Made by a program: the position numbers and the translations under genes
Shown: positions 7,377 through 15,160 of the stretch, one piece after another
Position numbering within the stretch: the stretch's first letter is position 1
Layout of the letters: the number at the start of each line of letters is the position of its first letter
Assembly (NCBI GenBank): GCA_049794535.1
Contig: JBARCX010000060.1
Span: forward strand, 1 to 21,455
Length of the DNA stretch: 21,455 nt
From: JBARCX01 sp049794535
GTDB taxonomy: Bacteria > Pseudomonadota > Gammaproteobacteria > Xanthomonadales > Rhodanobacteraceae
Reading direction: 5' to 3'
Notes under the pieces: generated by a model
The model's database searches: none
Seen by the model: only the letters and a program-made list of their open reading frames with translations
What the model was told of the DNA's origin: nothing

Positions 7377-8626
7377 GCAACCTGCCTCACGTCGATCTTG
7401 CCGGTGACGGCGGCGGCGATCAGGGTGCTGCGGCGTTCTTTGAGGAGGGTGATGGCATGTTCGGCTTGCAACCGAAGTTGATCCAACTTAGCCAACTCTT
7501 CATCGAGGAAGGCCACAATCGCGCTTTGCTCCTTCCCGCTCGGACAAGGAACTTTGAAGTTGGCCAACGTCCCGAGATAAATGCCCGGCTGAGCAGAAAA
7601 TCCTGTGTATTCCCATAGAAGCCGCTGGAACCCGCCAGCGAGAAAGCAGTAGTGAAGCCATCTCGAAGAGAGATGTGCCCTGGGCCGAAAAATGGCGACA
7701 CTTCGCTGGATATGAAACCTGCCGAGACCCACTGGAACGATCGCCGCCTTTCCCAAGGTGGCGCCCACAATGGCCAACAAGACATCCCCTGGCTCAGGTT
7801 CAAATGCGCGACAGAGATCAAAATAGTCCTCTTCGGAAATGAGTGAATCGTCTTCCCTCATTCCGAAATTATTGCCGTCAATGTTCCTCACACTGAGCAA
7901 TGGAACTCCTTCGTCTACGCGAGGCGGTGGCAGATGAGTTCCATCCTTGAGTAATTTACATAGATGTTTCAGTTGAACAACCTGCCAATTCGATGGCACC
8001 TCGCCCAACCACGAAATGCCAGCCTTCTTCAATCCAGCGTTGGAGTCGAGACCGCGGGTGACGGCATGGGAGATGGTGGCCTGACGCTTTTCGGCCAGTA
8101 GCATCAACAGCTTTTCCTGCTCAGTAATCAGCGCATCGATCTTGCCGGTCTCGTGGTCCAGGAAGGCAGCGATTGCGGATTGTTCTTCCAAAGGTGGGCA
8201 CGCAAGAAGATGTGCGCTTAGCGCGCCCTTTGTCATGCTTGGAAGCGCCGTGCTTGTCGAATACAGTGCAAATGGAATATTCAAAGCTGCGTAGTAGCAA
8301 TATCTCCCACAAGCGTCTGGATTGATTTTCGTCCAATACATCGTGTCAACGGTCCAAAATTTTCCCGTGACATAGAGCGGCTTATCGACCGTACCTTTTC
8401 GCCCTAGCAAAACTGATTCGCCGTCGTAGATATATTCGGACGCAAACGCGAAGCGCCCGCCAGAGCCAATAACTGGATAGCCGTCATTGACCTCGACGTG
8501 CTTGTGATCCGAGCCGTTCTGTATATCAACCATGCGCTTGAAAGGGACGATACCCCAATTGCTTGGCACCTCACCCAACCAAGCCACCCCACTGTCCTTG
8601 TACTCCGCATACCTCGGCAAACTCAT
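7373..8626 (-). CDS. hsdS: Type I restriction-modification specificity subunit HsdS
   Basis: The DNA-recognition subunit, which sets the bipartite target of both methylation and restriction. The 417-aa protein has the classic duplicated layout: target recognition domain 1 (about 1-147), conserved helical spacer 1 (EEQSAIAAFLDHETGKIDAL to about 195), target recognition domain 2 (about 203-363) and spacer 2 (KEQSAIVAFLDEELAKLDQL to 412). Each half opens with the same WLGEVPSNW motif (residues 16-24 and 206-214) and ends with matching KRQATISHAVTRGLD / ERRSTLIAAAVTGKID. The recognition domains differ, as expected for two half-sites. The start overlaps the hsdM stop (ATGA, 8623-8626), and the stop overlaps the next gene. 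The recognition sequence cannot be predicted by eye. The recognition-domain DNA is more AT-rich than the spacers. Confidence 0.95.
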   Translation of the reverse strand: MSLPRYAEYKDSGVAWLGEVPSNWGIVPFKRMVDIQNGSDHKHVEVNDGYPVIGSGGRFAFASEYIYDGESVLLGRKGTVDKPLYVTGKFWTVDTMYWTKINPDACGRYCYYAALNIPFALYSTSTALPSMTKGALSAHLLACPPLEEQSAIAAFLDHETGKIDALITEQEKLLMLLAEKRQATISHAVTRGLDSNAGLKKAGISWLGEVPSNWQVVQLKHLCKLLKDGTHLPPPRVDEGVPLLSVRNIDGNNFGMREDDSLISEEDYFDLCRAFEPEPGDVLLAIVGATLGKAAIVPVGLGRFHIQRSVAIFRPRAHLSSRWLHYCFLAGGFQRLLWEYTGFSAQPGIYLGTLANFKVPCPSGKEQSAIVAFLDEELAKLDQLRLQAEHAITLLKERRSTLIAAAVTGKIDVRQVA

Positions 8627-10458
8627 TCCGCCAGCCCCCCAAGCATCGCCATGATCCGACCCGATACCGCCTTCAACTCTTCGTCGATTTCATGTAGATC
8701 GCGCGGCGGCTCGAATACGTAGAAGTGGCGATTGAACGGAATCTCATAGCCGACCTTGCTCTTGGCTTCGTCGATCCATGCATCCGCTGCGTGCGGCAAC
8801 ACTTCGCGTTCGAAGTAGCTCTGGATGTCCTCACCCAGCGGCACGTTCTCGGTGTCGCGCAGGCTGCTATCGGGTTGCGGCTGACCTTTCTGCTTACCCT
8901 TCTGGGCCAACACGATGTTGCCCTGCTCGTCACGCAGTGGACGCTCGACGGTGAGGGTGGTGTAGCCGAAGTCTTCGTTCTTGAAGATGCGCGAGAGCGG
9001 CGCGACTTTTACCTTGCCTCCGGGTGACGGTTCGGGCGCGAACTCGGCGGCGGCGATCACCTGGCGGCCGGTTTCCTTGCCATTGGCATCGAACACGGTG
9101 GCCAGCTCGGCCTCGGCGAACTCGCCGAACAAACGAGTGACGGTGGCGATGTGCTCGTCACTCATCTCCTTGCGCTTGCTGCCCAGGCTCTTGCGCATCT
9201 TCTGCCAGAAGCTGCTCGCGTCGATCAGCTGCACGTAGCCTTCGCGGTCCTCAGGCTTCTTGTTGGAGATGATCCACACGTAGGTAGCGATGCCAGTGTT
9301 GTAGAACATGTCGGTGGGCAGGCCAATGATGGCTTCCACCAGATCGTTCTCCAGCACGTAGCGGCGGATCTCCGATTCGCCACTGCCGGCGCCGCCCGTG
9401 AACAACGGCGAGCCGTTGAGCACAATGCCGAAGCGGCTGCCGCCGTCGACGGCCGGACGCATCTTGGCCAATAGGTGCATGAGAAACAGCATGGAGCCGT
9501 CGGACACGCGCGGCAGGCCGGGGCCAAAACGGCCGTCGAAGCCCTTCTCCTCGTGCTCCTTGCGTATCACTTTCTCGACCTTTTTCCACTCCACGCCGAA
9601 CGGCGGGTTGGACAGCATGTAGTCGAACTTGCGGCCACCGTGACCATCCTCGCTCAGGGTGTTGCCTGCGATGATGTTCTCCACTCCCTGCCCGCGGATC
9701 AGCATGTCGGCTTTGCAGATGGCGTAGGACTCATCGTTGAGCTCCTGCCCGAACAGAGTGAGTCGCGCGTCGGGGTTGTGCTGCAAGAGGTGCTCAGCAG
9801 CCACCGAGAGCATGCCGCCGGTGCCGGCCGTCGGATCGTAGATGGTGCGCACGGCATGGCCGGCGCTGAGCGCCTCGTCGTCCTCGATAAAAATGAGGTT
9901 GACCATCAGCCGGATCACTTCGCGCGGGGTGAAGTGCTCACCAGCGGTTTCGTTGGATAGTTCGGCGAACTTGCGGATCAGCTCCTCGAACACCAGGCCC
10001 ATCTGCGCGTTGTCCACCGCAATCGGGTGCAGGTTGAAGTGGGCGAACTTCTCGGTGACCAGGTACAGCAGATCGGCCTTGGCCAGGCGCTCGATCTGCG
10101 CGTGGAAATCGAAGCGCTCGAAGATGTCCCGCGCCTCCGGCGAGAAACCCTGGATGTAGGCGTAGAGGTTCTGACGGATGTGATCCTGATCGCCCAGCAG
10201 CTTGGGCAGATCCAGCTCAGAGGTGTTGTAGAACGACTGCTTCGCCTTGCGCAGCAGGAACGGATCAGGATTGAGGCCAGCTTTGGTCTTGGCATCGAAC
10301 TCGGCGAGCACGGCTTTTTTGGTCGGCTCCAGCACACAATCCAGGCGGCGCAGCACCGTGAACGGCAGGATCACGCGCCCGTATTCGGATTGTTTATAGT
10401 CACCGCGCAGCAAGTCGGCGACGGACCAGATCAAGGCGGATAGCGCGGATTGGTTCAT
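8623..10458 (-). CDS. hsdM: Type I restriction-modification methyltransferase subunit HsdM
   Basis: An N6-adenine DNA methyltransferase that uses S-adenosylmethionine; two copies join one HsdS to form the modification enzyme, to which HsdR binds. The 611-aa protein has the N-terminal HsdM domain (YGRVILPFTVLRRLDCVL, about 26-45). The methylase domain carries FTPREVIRLMVNLI (176-189), motif I DPTAGTGG (208-215) and catalytic motif IV NPPF (284-287). Beyond about residue 400 is a charged region and a helical tail. It is intact and of ordinary length. The first gene of the coupled string, it begins at 10458. The ribosome site is unclear: AAGGA is visible about 16 bases upstream of the ATG, farther than usual. 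The leader contains two overlapping inverted repeats (10485-10511). Confidence 0.96.
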   Translation of the reverse strand: MNQSALSALIWSVADLLRGDYKQSEYGRVILPFTVLRRLDCVLEPTKKAVLAEFDAKTKAGLNPDPFLLRKAKQSFYNTSELDLPKLLGDQDHIRQNLYAYIQGFSPEARDIFERFDFHAQIERLAKADLLYLVTEKFAHFNLHPIAVDNAQMGLVFEELIRKFAELSNETAGEHFTPREVIRLMVNLIFIEDDEALSAGHAVRTIYDPTAGTGGMLSVAAEHLLQHNPDARLTLFGQELNDESYAICKADMLIRGQGVENIIAGNTLSEDGHGGRKFDYMLSNPPFGVEWKKVEKVIRKEHEEKGFDGRFGPGLPRVSDGSMLFLMHLLAKMRPAVDGGSRFGIVLNGSPLFTGGAGSGESEIRRYVLENDLVEAIIGLPTDMFYNTGIATYVWIISNKKPEDREGYVQLIDASSFWQKMRKSLGSKRKEMSDEHIATVTRLFGEFAEAELATVFDANGKETGRQVIAAAEFAPEPSPGGKVKVAPLSRIFKNEDFGYTTLTVERPLRDEQGNIVLAQKGKQKGQPQPDSSLRDTENVPLGEDIQSYFEREVLPHAADAWIDEAKSKVGYEIPFNRHFYVFEPPRDLHEIDEELKAVSGRIMAMLGGLAE

Positions 10459-10484
10459 GGTGTACGGAGCATTCCTTGATGAAC

Positions 10485-10511
10485 AGACTTAACTAGGACA
10501 AGTCTTTGTCC
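10485..10511 (-). promoter_or_regulatory. Overlapping inverted repeats in the hsdM leader
   Basis: GGACAA-gtct-TTGTCC (10496-10511) is a perfect 6-bp inverted repeat. AGACTT (10485-10490) can instead pair with AAGTCT (10500-10505), which shares bases with it, so the two hairpins exclude each other. They lie 27-53 bp before the hsdM start. On the minus strand a weak promoter could place TTGGGG and TAGTTA 18 bp apart around this site. A repressor site or RNA switch is possible but unproven. Confidence 0.3.
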
Positions 10512-10665
10512 AGCCCCAAGGCCTGGTGCCAGGAGCTAATTTGTAGAGCCCTTAAAGTGGTGAGCTTATCGCTCGGTGGTGGGATGGCAAGGGTTCCTTA
10601 AACCTCTTGAAGCGCTTACCTATCAACATTCGCGACTAGCAGTCAGCTACTGCCTCAAAAACACT
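10512..10665. other. Gap between the hsdM leader and the ndh terminator
   Basis: No gene is supported here. A short plus-strand frame runs through it into the 3' end of ndh but has no ribosome site or family likeness. CCTGG-tg-CCAGG is a short palindrome just upstream of the hsdM leader repeats. This is the right-hand edge of the restriction island; no tRNA fragment or direct repeat of the tRNA-Ala 3' end was found. Confidence 0.4.
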
Positions 10666-10688
10666 GAAGGCCAGCAATGCTGGCCTTC
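10655..10688 (-). terminator. Rho-independent terminator after ndh
   Basis: GAAGGCCAGC (10666-10675) and GCTGGCCTTC (10679-10688) form a perfect 10-bp stem with a 3-nt loop. On the minus strand it is followed by AGTGTTTTTGAGG, a U tract. It lies 38 bp past the ndh stop. Confidence 0.8.
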
Positions 10689-10725
10689 GCGTGAAATGAG
10701 TCCCCAAGCTACCCCAGCAGCATGC

Positions 10726-12042
10726 CTAATGCAGTTTCAACAACGGCCGCGTATTGCGCGCAATGATGTTGCCGAGAAGCATGCGGAATGTTCGCCAGGG
10801 GCCATACAACGCCGACTGATGCATGCGGTATAGCGATGCATAGAAGAAATGCGCGAGCCGGCCTTCGATAGTCCAGTTGCCGAACAACTTGCCGAAGGTG
10901 TTGTACGACGCGAGCGATACCAGCGTGCCCTTGTCCTGAAATTTGTAATCGCTCTGGGGCTTCCCTTCGAGCCGCCGTTGCAGATTGCTGGCCAGCAGCG
11001 TTGCCTGCTGATGGGCCGCCTGAGCTAGGGCCGGCACGATGCGCGTGGAGCCGTCGCCTAAGGGGCAGGCTGCGCAATCGCCCAAGGCAAAGATGTCTGG
11101 ATCGCGTGTTGTCTGCAGTGAGGCTTGAACGACCAGCTGGCCGGCGCGGTTGGTTTCCAGGCCATCAATCTCGTGCAGAAAGCTCGGTGCACGTACACCC
11201 GCGGCCCACACCATCACATCGGCGGCCACTTTGTTGCCCTCACCGTCGTATAAGCCGTCGGCCTCAGCACGCTTGACGGCGGTGCCAGTCTTAACAGTGA
11301 TGCCTAGGCTCTGTAGATTGGTCTTGATCGCGGCGCTGATGCGCTCAGGCAATGCTGGCAGCAAGCGCGGGCCAGCCTCTAGCAAGGTGATGTCCAAACC
11401 TTCCAGGCCTTCCTTGCGCGTCTGGTGGTAGTGAGCCAGTTTGCAGTTGGCGTCACGCAACTCTGCACATAGCTCTACGCCAGTCGCGCCACCACCTACA
11501 ACGGCAATGCGCAGCGGCGTGGTGATGCCTTGAGCCGTCTGCGAAATATGCCGCTCGAGCATGTTCTGGCGCAGATGCTCGGCCTGCTCCACTGAATCCA
11601 GAAAGATGCAGTGCTCCGCTACACCGGGCGTGCCGAAGTCATTGCCTACACTGCCAACGGCAATCACCAGGGTGTCATAGCCCACTTCTACCGCTGGTGT
11701 CTCCACCCCGCTGCACTCGCCTTTCCAGGCAGCCAACTGAATGACGTGGCGCTTGCGATCGAGACCGGCCATGCGGCCGCAGATAAAACTGAAGTGATTC
11801 CATTTTGCCTGAGCCGCGTAACTGAGCTCTTCGGTGGCGGCGTCCATCACACCGGCTGCTACTTCGTGCAGCAATGGTTTCCAGATATGAGTGAGGTTGC
11901 CATCCACCAGCGTCACGCTGGCCCGCCCGGATTTGCCCAAGGAGTTACCGAGCATGGTGGCCAGTTCAAGCCCTCCGGCCCCTCCGCCGACGATGACGAT
12001 GCGGTTCGGCGCAGTTCTCCCATGCAAAGCGGAAGCGGACAT
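10726..12042 (-). CDS. ndh: Type II NADH:quinone oxidoreductase (NDH-2)
   Basis: A single-subunit FAD enzyme on the inner face of the cytoplasmic membrane that passes electrons from NADH to quinone without pumping protons. The product is 438 aa. It has the FAD-binding GGGAGG (19-24), the NADH-binding GGGATGVE (183-190), MVWAAGVRA (about 277-285), FALGDCA (318-324) and the NDH-2 motif AQAAHQQ (340-346) near the quinone site. The end (YASLYRMHQSALYGPWRTFRML) is the usual amphipathic membrane-anchoring helix. I chose the ATG at 12042 rather than the upstream frame start because GGA of a ribosome site lies about 10 bases before it and the Rossmann fold begins 15 residues later. It has its own terminator and is monocistronic. 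Confidence 0.93.
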   Translation of the reverse strand: MSASALHGRTAPNRIVIVGGGAGGLELATMLGNSLGKSGRASVTLVDGNLTHIWKPLLHEVAAGVMDAATEELSYAAQAKWNHFSFICGRMAGLDRKRHVIQLAAWKGECSGVETPAVEVGYDTLVIAVGSVGNDFGTPGVAEHCIFLDSVEQAEHLRQNMLERHISQTAQGITTPLRIAVVGGGATGVELCAELRDANCKLAHYHQTRKEGLEGLDITLLEAGPRLLPALPERISAAIKTNLQSLGITVKTGTAVKRAEADGLYDGEGNKVAADVMVWAAGVRAPSFLHEIDGLETNRAGQLVVQASLQTTRDPDIFALGDCAACPLGDGSTRIVPALAQAAHQQATLLASNLQRRLEGKPQSDYKFQDKGTLVSLASYNTFGKLFGNWTIEGRLAHFFYASLYRMHQSALYGPWRTFRMLLGNIIARNTRPLLKLH

Positions 12043-12173
12043 AGCTAAAGATTCCTTGATTGTTATTGAGCCAAAACCGTGGCTGCCAAGCGATTCCGAT
12101 TCGCTAATTATCGCTGCCCGCGTCGCGCGCAATCTACCGCACACCGACGATGGCCCAGCACCAGGCGGACTGA
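12043..12173 (-). promoter_or_regulatory. Probable ndh promoter region
   Basis: This 131-bp gap separates the tRNA-Arg terminator from ndh, so a promoter should lie here. An AT-rich GATAATTAG on the minus strand could hold a -10 box, with TTGCGC about 16 bases before TAATTA. An inverted repeat AGCGAT (12089-12094) / ATCGCT (12110-12115) overlaps it. The box assignments are weak. Confidence 0.3.
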
Positions 12174-12212
12174 CCAAAACGCCGAAGGCCGGACAATGCC
12201 GGCCTTCGTTTG
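12174..12212 (-). terminator. Rho-independent terminator after tRNA-Arg
   Basis: CGAAGGCCGG (12183-12192) and CCGGCCTTCG (12199-12208) form a perfect 10-bp stem with a 6-nt loop. On the minus strand GCGTTTTGG follows. It starts 8 bp after the tRNA 3' end. Confidence 0.8.
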
Positions 12213-12215
12213 AAT

Positions 12216-12292
<77 letters not shown>

Positions 12293-12435
12293 AGCGGCGG
12301 AATTTTGGCATGGATCGGCACGATGCGCGATCCGGCCTAACAACCCGGTCTGACAACTAGCCATAACAGGCGGCCTGCTAGAATGCCCGTTTTGAACAGA
12401 CGATGCCGCAAGGCACCACGGCTCAGGAGTCACGC

Positions 12436-13971
12436 ATGTCCCACGAAATCCTCAAGGCGCTCGGTCTTGGCAACGCGCAGTCCGGCACCTACCTCGGCAA
12501 CGGCGAGTGGTCGAACACCACCGATGCGGGCTCCATTCAGCCGGTAAACCCAGCCACCAACGAAGTGCTGGCCACCGTGCACGCTTCCAGCGCGGCCGAC
12601 TATGAAGTGATCGTCAAGCGTGCCCAGGCTGCGTTCAAGGTATGGCGCACCACCCCGGCGCCGCTGCGTGGCGAAGCCGTGCGCCTGTGCGGTGATGCAT
12701 TGCGTAAGCACAAAGATGCACTCGGCTCGCTGGTCGCGCTGGAGATGGGCAAGATCAAGCCGGAAGGCGACGGTGAAGTGCAGGAGATGATCGACATCGC
12801 CGACTTCGCCGTGGGCCAGAGCCGCATGCTCTACGGCTACACCATGCATTCGGAGCGCCCGGGCCACCGCATGTATGAGCAGTACCAGCCACTGGGTCTG
12901 GTCGGCATCATCAGCGCGTTCAACTTTCCGGTGGCGGTGTGGGCGTGGAACACCTTCCTCGCCACCATTTGCGGCGACATCTGCATCTGGAAGCCGTCGC
13001 CGAAGACCCCGCTGTCGGCCATCGCCACAATGAAGATCTGCAACGAAGCGCTGAAGGCTGGCGGCTTCCCGGATCTGTTCTTCCTGTTCAACGACGCCGG
13101 CACCACGCTGTCGCAGGCGTTCGTCGAAGACAAGCGTATCCCGCTGATCAGCTTCACCGGTTCCACCAAGGTGGGCCGCATGGTCGGCGAGCGCGTAGCG
13201 CATCGCATGGGCCGCTCGCTGCTGGAGCTGGGTGGCAACAACGCCATCATCCTGGACGAGTCGGCTGACTTGAAGCTGGCGATCCCGGGCATCGTGTTCG
13301 GCGCCGTCGGCACGGCCGGTCAGCGTTGCACCACGACACGTCGTTTGTTCGTGCACGAGTCGATTCACGACGAAGTGGTCAACACGCTGGTCAAGGCCTA
13401 CGGTCAGGTCGAAGGCAAGATCGGCGACCCGACGCTCGCCACCACGCTGATGGGTCCGCTCAACAGCCCGGAAGCCGTGAGCGCCTACCTCGCTGCTGTC
13501 GAGAAGGCCAAGGCCGCCGGCGGTAACGTGCGCACGGGCGGCAAGGCGCTGACCGATCGCAAGGGCAACTTCGTGCTGCCGACCATCGTCACCGGCCTGA
13601 AGAATTCCGATGACGTTGTGCAGACCGAAACCTTCGCACCAATCCTCTACGTGATGCCATTCAAGACGCTGGATGAGGCGATCGAACTGCAGAACGACGT
13701 GCCGCAGGGCCTGTCCTCATCGATCTTCACGCAGAACCTGAAGTCGGCTGAGCAGTTCCTGTCGGCAGCGGGTTCGGATTGCGGTATCGCCAACGTCAAC
13801 ATCGGCACCTCGGGTGCGGAGATTGGCGGTGCGTTCGGCGGCGAGAAGGAAACCGGTGGCGGTCGCGAATCCGGCTCCGATGCATGGAAGGTCTACATGC
13901 GCCGCCAGACCAACACCATCAACTACTCGGACTCATTGCCGCTGGCACAGGGTATCAAGTTCGACCTGTAA
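12436..13971 (+). CDS. amaB: ALDH7-family aldehyde dehydrogenase (probable L-piperideine-6-carboxylate / aminoadipate semialdehyde dehydrogenase)
   Basis: An NAD-dependent aldehyde dehydrogenase of the antiquitin (ALDH7) family. It probably oxidises 2-aminoadipate 6-semialdehyde, in equilibrium with piperideine-6-carboxylate, to 2-aminoadipate in lysine breakdown. The 511-aa protein shows the oxyanion residue N163 (AFNFPVAVW), cofactor-site FTGSTKVG (240-247), catalytic E264 in LELGGNNAI and catalytic C298 in GTAGQRCTTTRRLFVHE. The ELGGNNA and QRCTTTRR wording is typical of ALDH7. The tail (GGAFGGEKETGGGRESGSDAWK) also fits. I chose ATG 12436 because CAGGAG lies 8-13 bases upstream; the frame opens 11 codons earlier. 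A TAGAAT -10-like box at 12379-12384 may drive it. No other lysine genes are adjacent, so the substrate rests on family alone and the gene symbol is tentative. Confidence 0.9.
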   Translation: MSHEILKALGLGNAQSGTYLGNGEWSNTTDAGSIQPVNPATNEVLATVHASSAADYEVIVKRAQAAFKVWRTTPAPLRGEAVRLCGDALRKHKDALGSLVALEMGKIKPEGDGEVQEMIDIADFAVGQSRMLYGYTMHSERPGHRMYEQYQPLGLVGIISAFNFPVAVWAWNTFLATICGDICIWKPSPKTPLSAIATMKICNEALKAGGFPDLFFLFNDAGTTLSQAFVEDKRIPLISFTGSTKVGRMVGERVAHRMGRSLLELGGNNAIILDESADLKLAIPGIVFGAVGTAGQRCTTTRRLFVHESIHDEVVNTLVKAYGQVEGKIGDPTLATTLMGPLNSPEAVSAYLAAVEKAKAAGGNVRTGGKALTDRKGNFVLPTIVTGLKNSDDVVQTETFAPILYVMPFKTLDEAIELQNDVPQGLSSSIFTQNLKSAEQFLSAAGSDCGIANVNIGTSGAEIGGAFGGEKETGGGRESGSDAWKVYMRRQTNTINYSDSLPLAQGIKFDL

Positions 13972-13981
13972 GTAAGCATCA

Positions 13982-14015
13982 AGCGATCGCGGTGGCGCCC
14001 TGCCCCGCGATCGCT
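13982..14015 (+). terminator. Stem-loop after the aldehyde dehydrogenase (possible terminator)
   Basis: AGCGATCGCGG (13982-13992) and CCGCGATCGCT (14005-14015) form a perfect 11-bp stem with a 12-nt loop, 10 bp past the stop. No T run follows on either strand, so it may stabilise the mRNA end rather than terminate. Confidence 0.45.
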
Positions 14016-14056
14016 GCTTCAACATTGCACCTACGACAAGCAGCACGGACGACGCC

Positions 14057-14362
14057 ATGAGCTATCAACCTCCTGCCTATCGAGCCACCAACGCACTCGC
14101 CGTGATCAGCATGGCGTTCGGTATTTCTGCCTGGTGCATCCTTCCTTTTATCGGCGCGATTGTCGCGATCATCTGCGGCCACCTGGCACGCGGTGAAATT
14201 CGCCGTGCGCCCGCCGGCAGCATGGAAGGTGACGGCTTTGCGATAGCCGGCCTCGTACTCGGCTACGTGCAACTGATACTCACCGTGCTTGCCGGGCTGA
14301 TCCTCATCGCGTTCGTGATGTTGGGCATCAGCATCGGCTTTGGCGCCCTGCATTGGCATTGA
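14057..14362 (+). CDS. Small DUF4190 membrane protein
   Basis: A 101-aa inner-membrane protein of the DUF4190 family; its function is unknown. Two hydrophobic segments are clear: about 12-42 (NALAVISMAFGISAW through VAIICGHLA) and about 61-96. They are linked by the conserved polar loop GHLARGEIRR...GDGFAIAGLVLGY, the family's hallmark. There is no cleavable signal peptide. The stop TGA at 14360-14362 shares a base with an ATG of the next gene, so the two are likely co-translated. GGACGA before the ATG is a weak ribosome site. Confidence 0.85.
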   Translation: MSYQPPAYRATNALAVISMAFGISAWCILPFIGAIVAIICGHLARGEIRRAPAGSMEGDGFAIAGLVLGYVQLILTVLAGLILIAFVMLGISIGFGALHWH

Positions 14363-15156
14363 TGATGAGCGACACCCCAAAAGCACCGGCGGCAAAACAT
14401 CCCCCTTTCGACTTTCATGGTTACCGCGTCGTTGTTGCCGGCGGCAGCAAAGGTATCGGCCGCAGCATGGCGTTGGCCTTTGCCGCAGCGGGGGCCTCGG
14501 TATCGATATGCGCGCGTGGCCAAGCAGCATTGGACGACGTAGCGCGTGAGATTGCCGCGCATGGCGGCACAGCACATACACAAAGCTGCGACCTGGGCGA
14601 TCCCGTAGCCATTAATACCTATATCGAAGCGGCCGCCAGCGCATTGGGCGGCATCGATGTGTTGATCAACAACGCCAGCGGCTACGGCTTTGGTGAGGGC
14701 GACGACGCCTGGTTCGCCGATTTCAGCATCGATCTGATGGCAGCTGTACGCGCCTCGCGTACGGCACTGCCGTATCTGAAGGTATCCGCGTACCCCAGCA
14801 TCCTGCACACCAGTTCCATCGCCGCGTTTCATCCGCGCAGGAACGGCGCGCCTTACGCCGCCATGAAAGCCGCGCTCAGTCAGTACACCACGTCGCAAGC
14901 GCTCGGACTTGCTGAAGAGCGCATCCGCGTCAACGCCATTGCGCCCGGCTCCATCGAGTTTGCCGATGGTTTGTGGGATCGCTGCAAACACGAAGACCCT
15001 GCACGTTATGCCACCGTACTGGCCAAGATTCCGTTCGGCCGCTACGGCACACCGGAGGAAGTAGCGCATGCCGCGCTCTTCCTCGCCTCCCCCTGGGCCG
15101 GCTGGATCACCGGGCAGACGCTGTGCGTCGACGGTGGCCAACAATTGAATGGGTGA
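14362..15156 (+). CDS. Short-chain dehydrogenase/reductase (SDR)
   Basis: A 264-aa NAD(P)-dependent oxidoreductase of the classical SDR family; the substrate is unknown. The Rossmann fold opens with VVVAGGSKGIGRS (about 23-35), followed by CDLGD (76-80) and LINNASG (101-107). The active site is S151 or S152 (HTSSIAAF) with Y165-A-A-M-K169. RVNAIAPGSIEF (189-200) and the closing ITGQTLCVDGGQQLNG are FabG-like. ATGATG at 14362 gives two possible starts; the first shares a base with the DUF4190 stop, the second is 3 bp on. Neither has a strong ribosome site, which suits translational coupling. A methyltransferase follows after 4 bp. Confidence 0.9.
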   Translation: MMSDTPKAPAAKHPPFDFHGYRVVVAGGSKGIGRSMALAFAAAGASVSICARGQAALDDVAREIAAHGGTAHTQSCDLGDPVAINTYIEAAASALGGIDVLINNASGYGFGEGDDAWFADFSIDLMAAVRASRTALPYLKVSAYPSILHTSSIAAFHPRRNGAPYAAMKAALSQYTTSQALGLAEERIRVNAIAPGSIEFADGLWDRCKHEDPARYATVLAKIPFGRYGTPEEVAHAALFLASPWAGWITGQTLCVDGGQQLNG

Positions 15157-15160
15157 ATCT

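Noticed and set aside
10576..10833. 85-codon plus-strand frame between hsdM and ndh
   Set aside because: It runs across the ndh terminator and into ndh antisense, without a ribosome site or conserved motif.
12430..13368. Open 312-codon frame antisense to the aldehyde dehydrogenase
   Set aside because: The sense strand encodes an intact ALDH7 protein with all catalytic residues; the antisense product has no domain pattern.
14263..15144. Open 293-codon frame antisense to the SDR gene
   Set aside because: It is a shadow of the GC-rich SDR frame: no ribosome site, no family likeness, and rich in Arg, Ala, Gly and Cys as antisense frames usually are.
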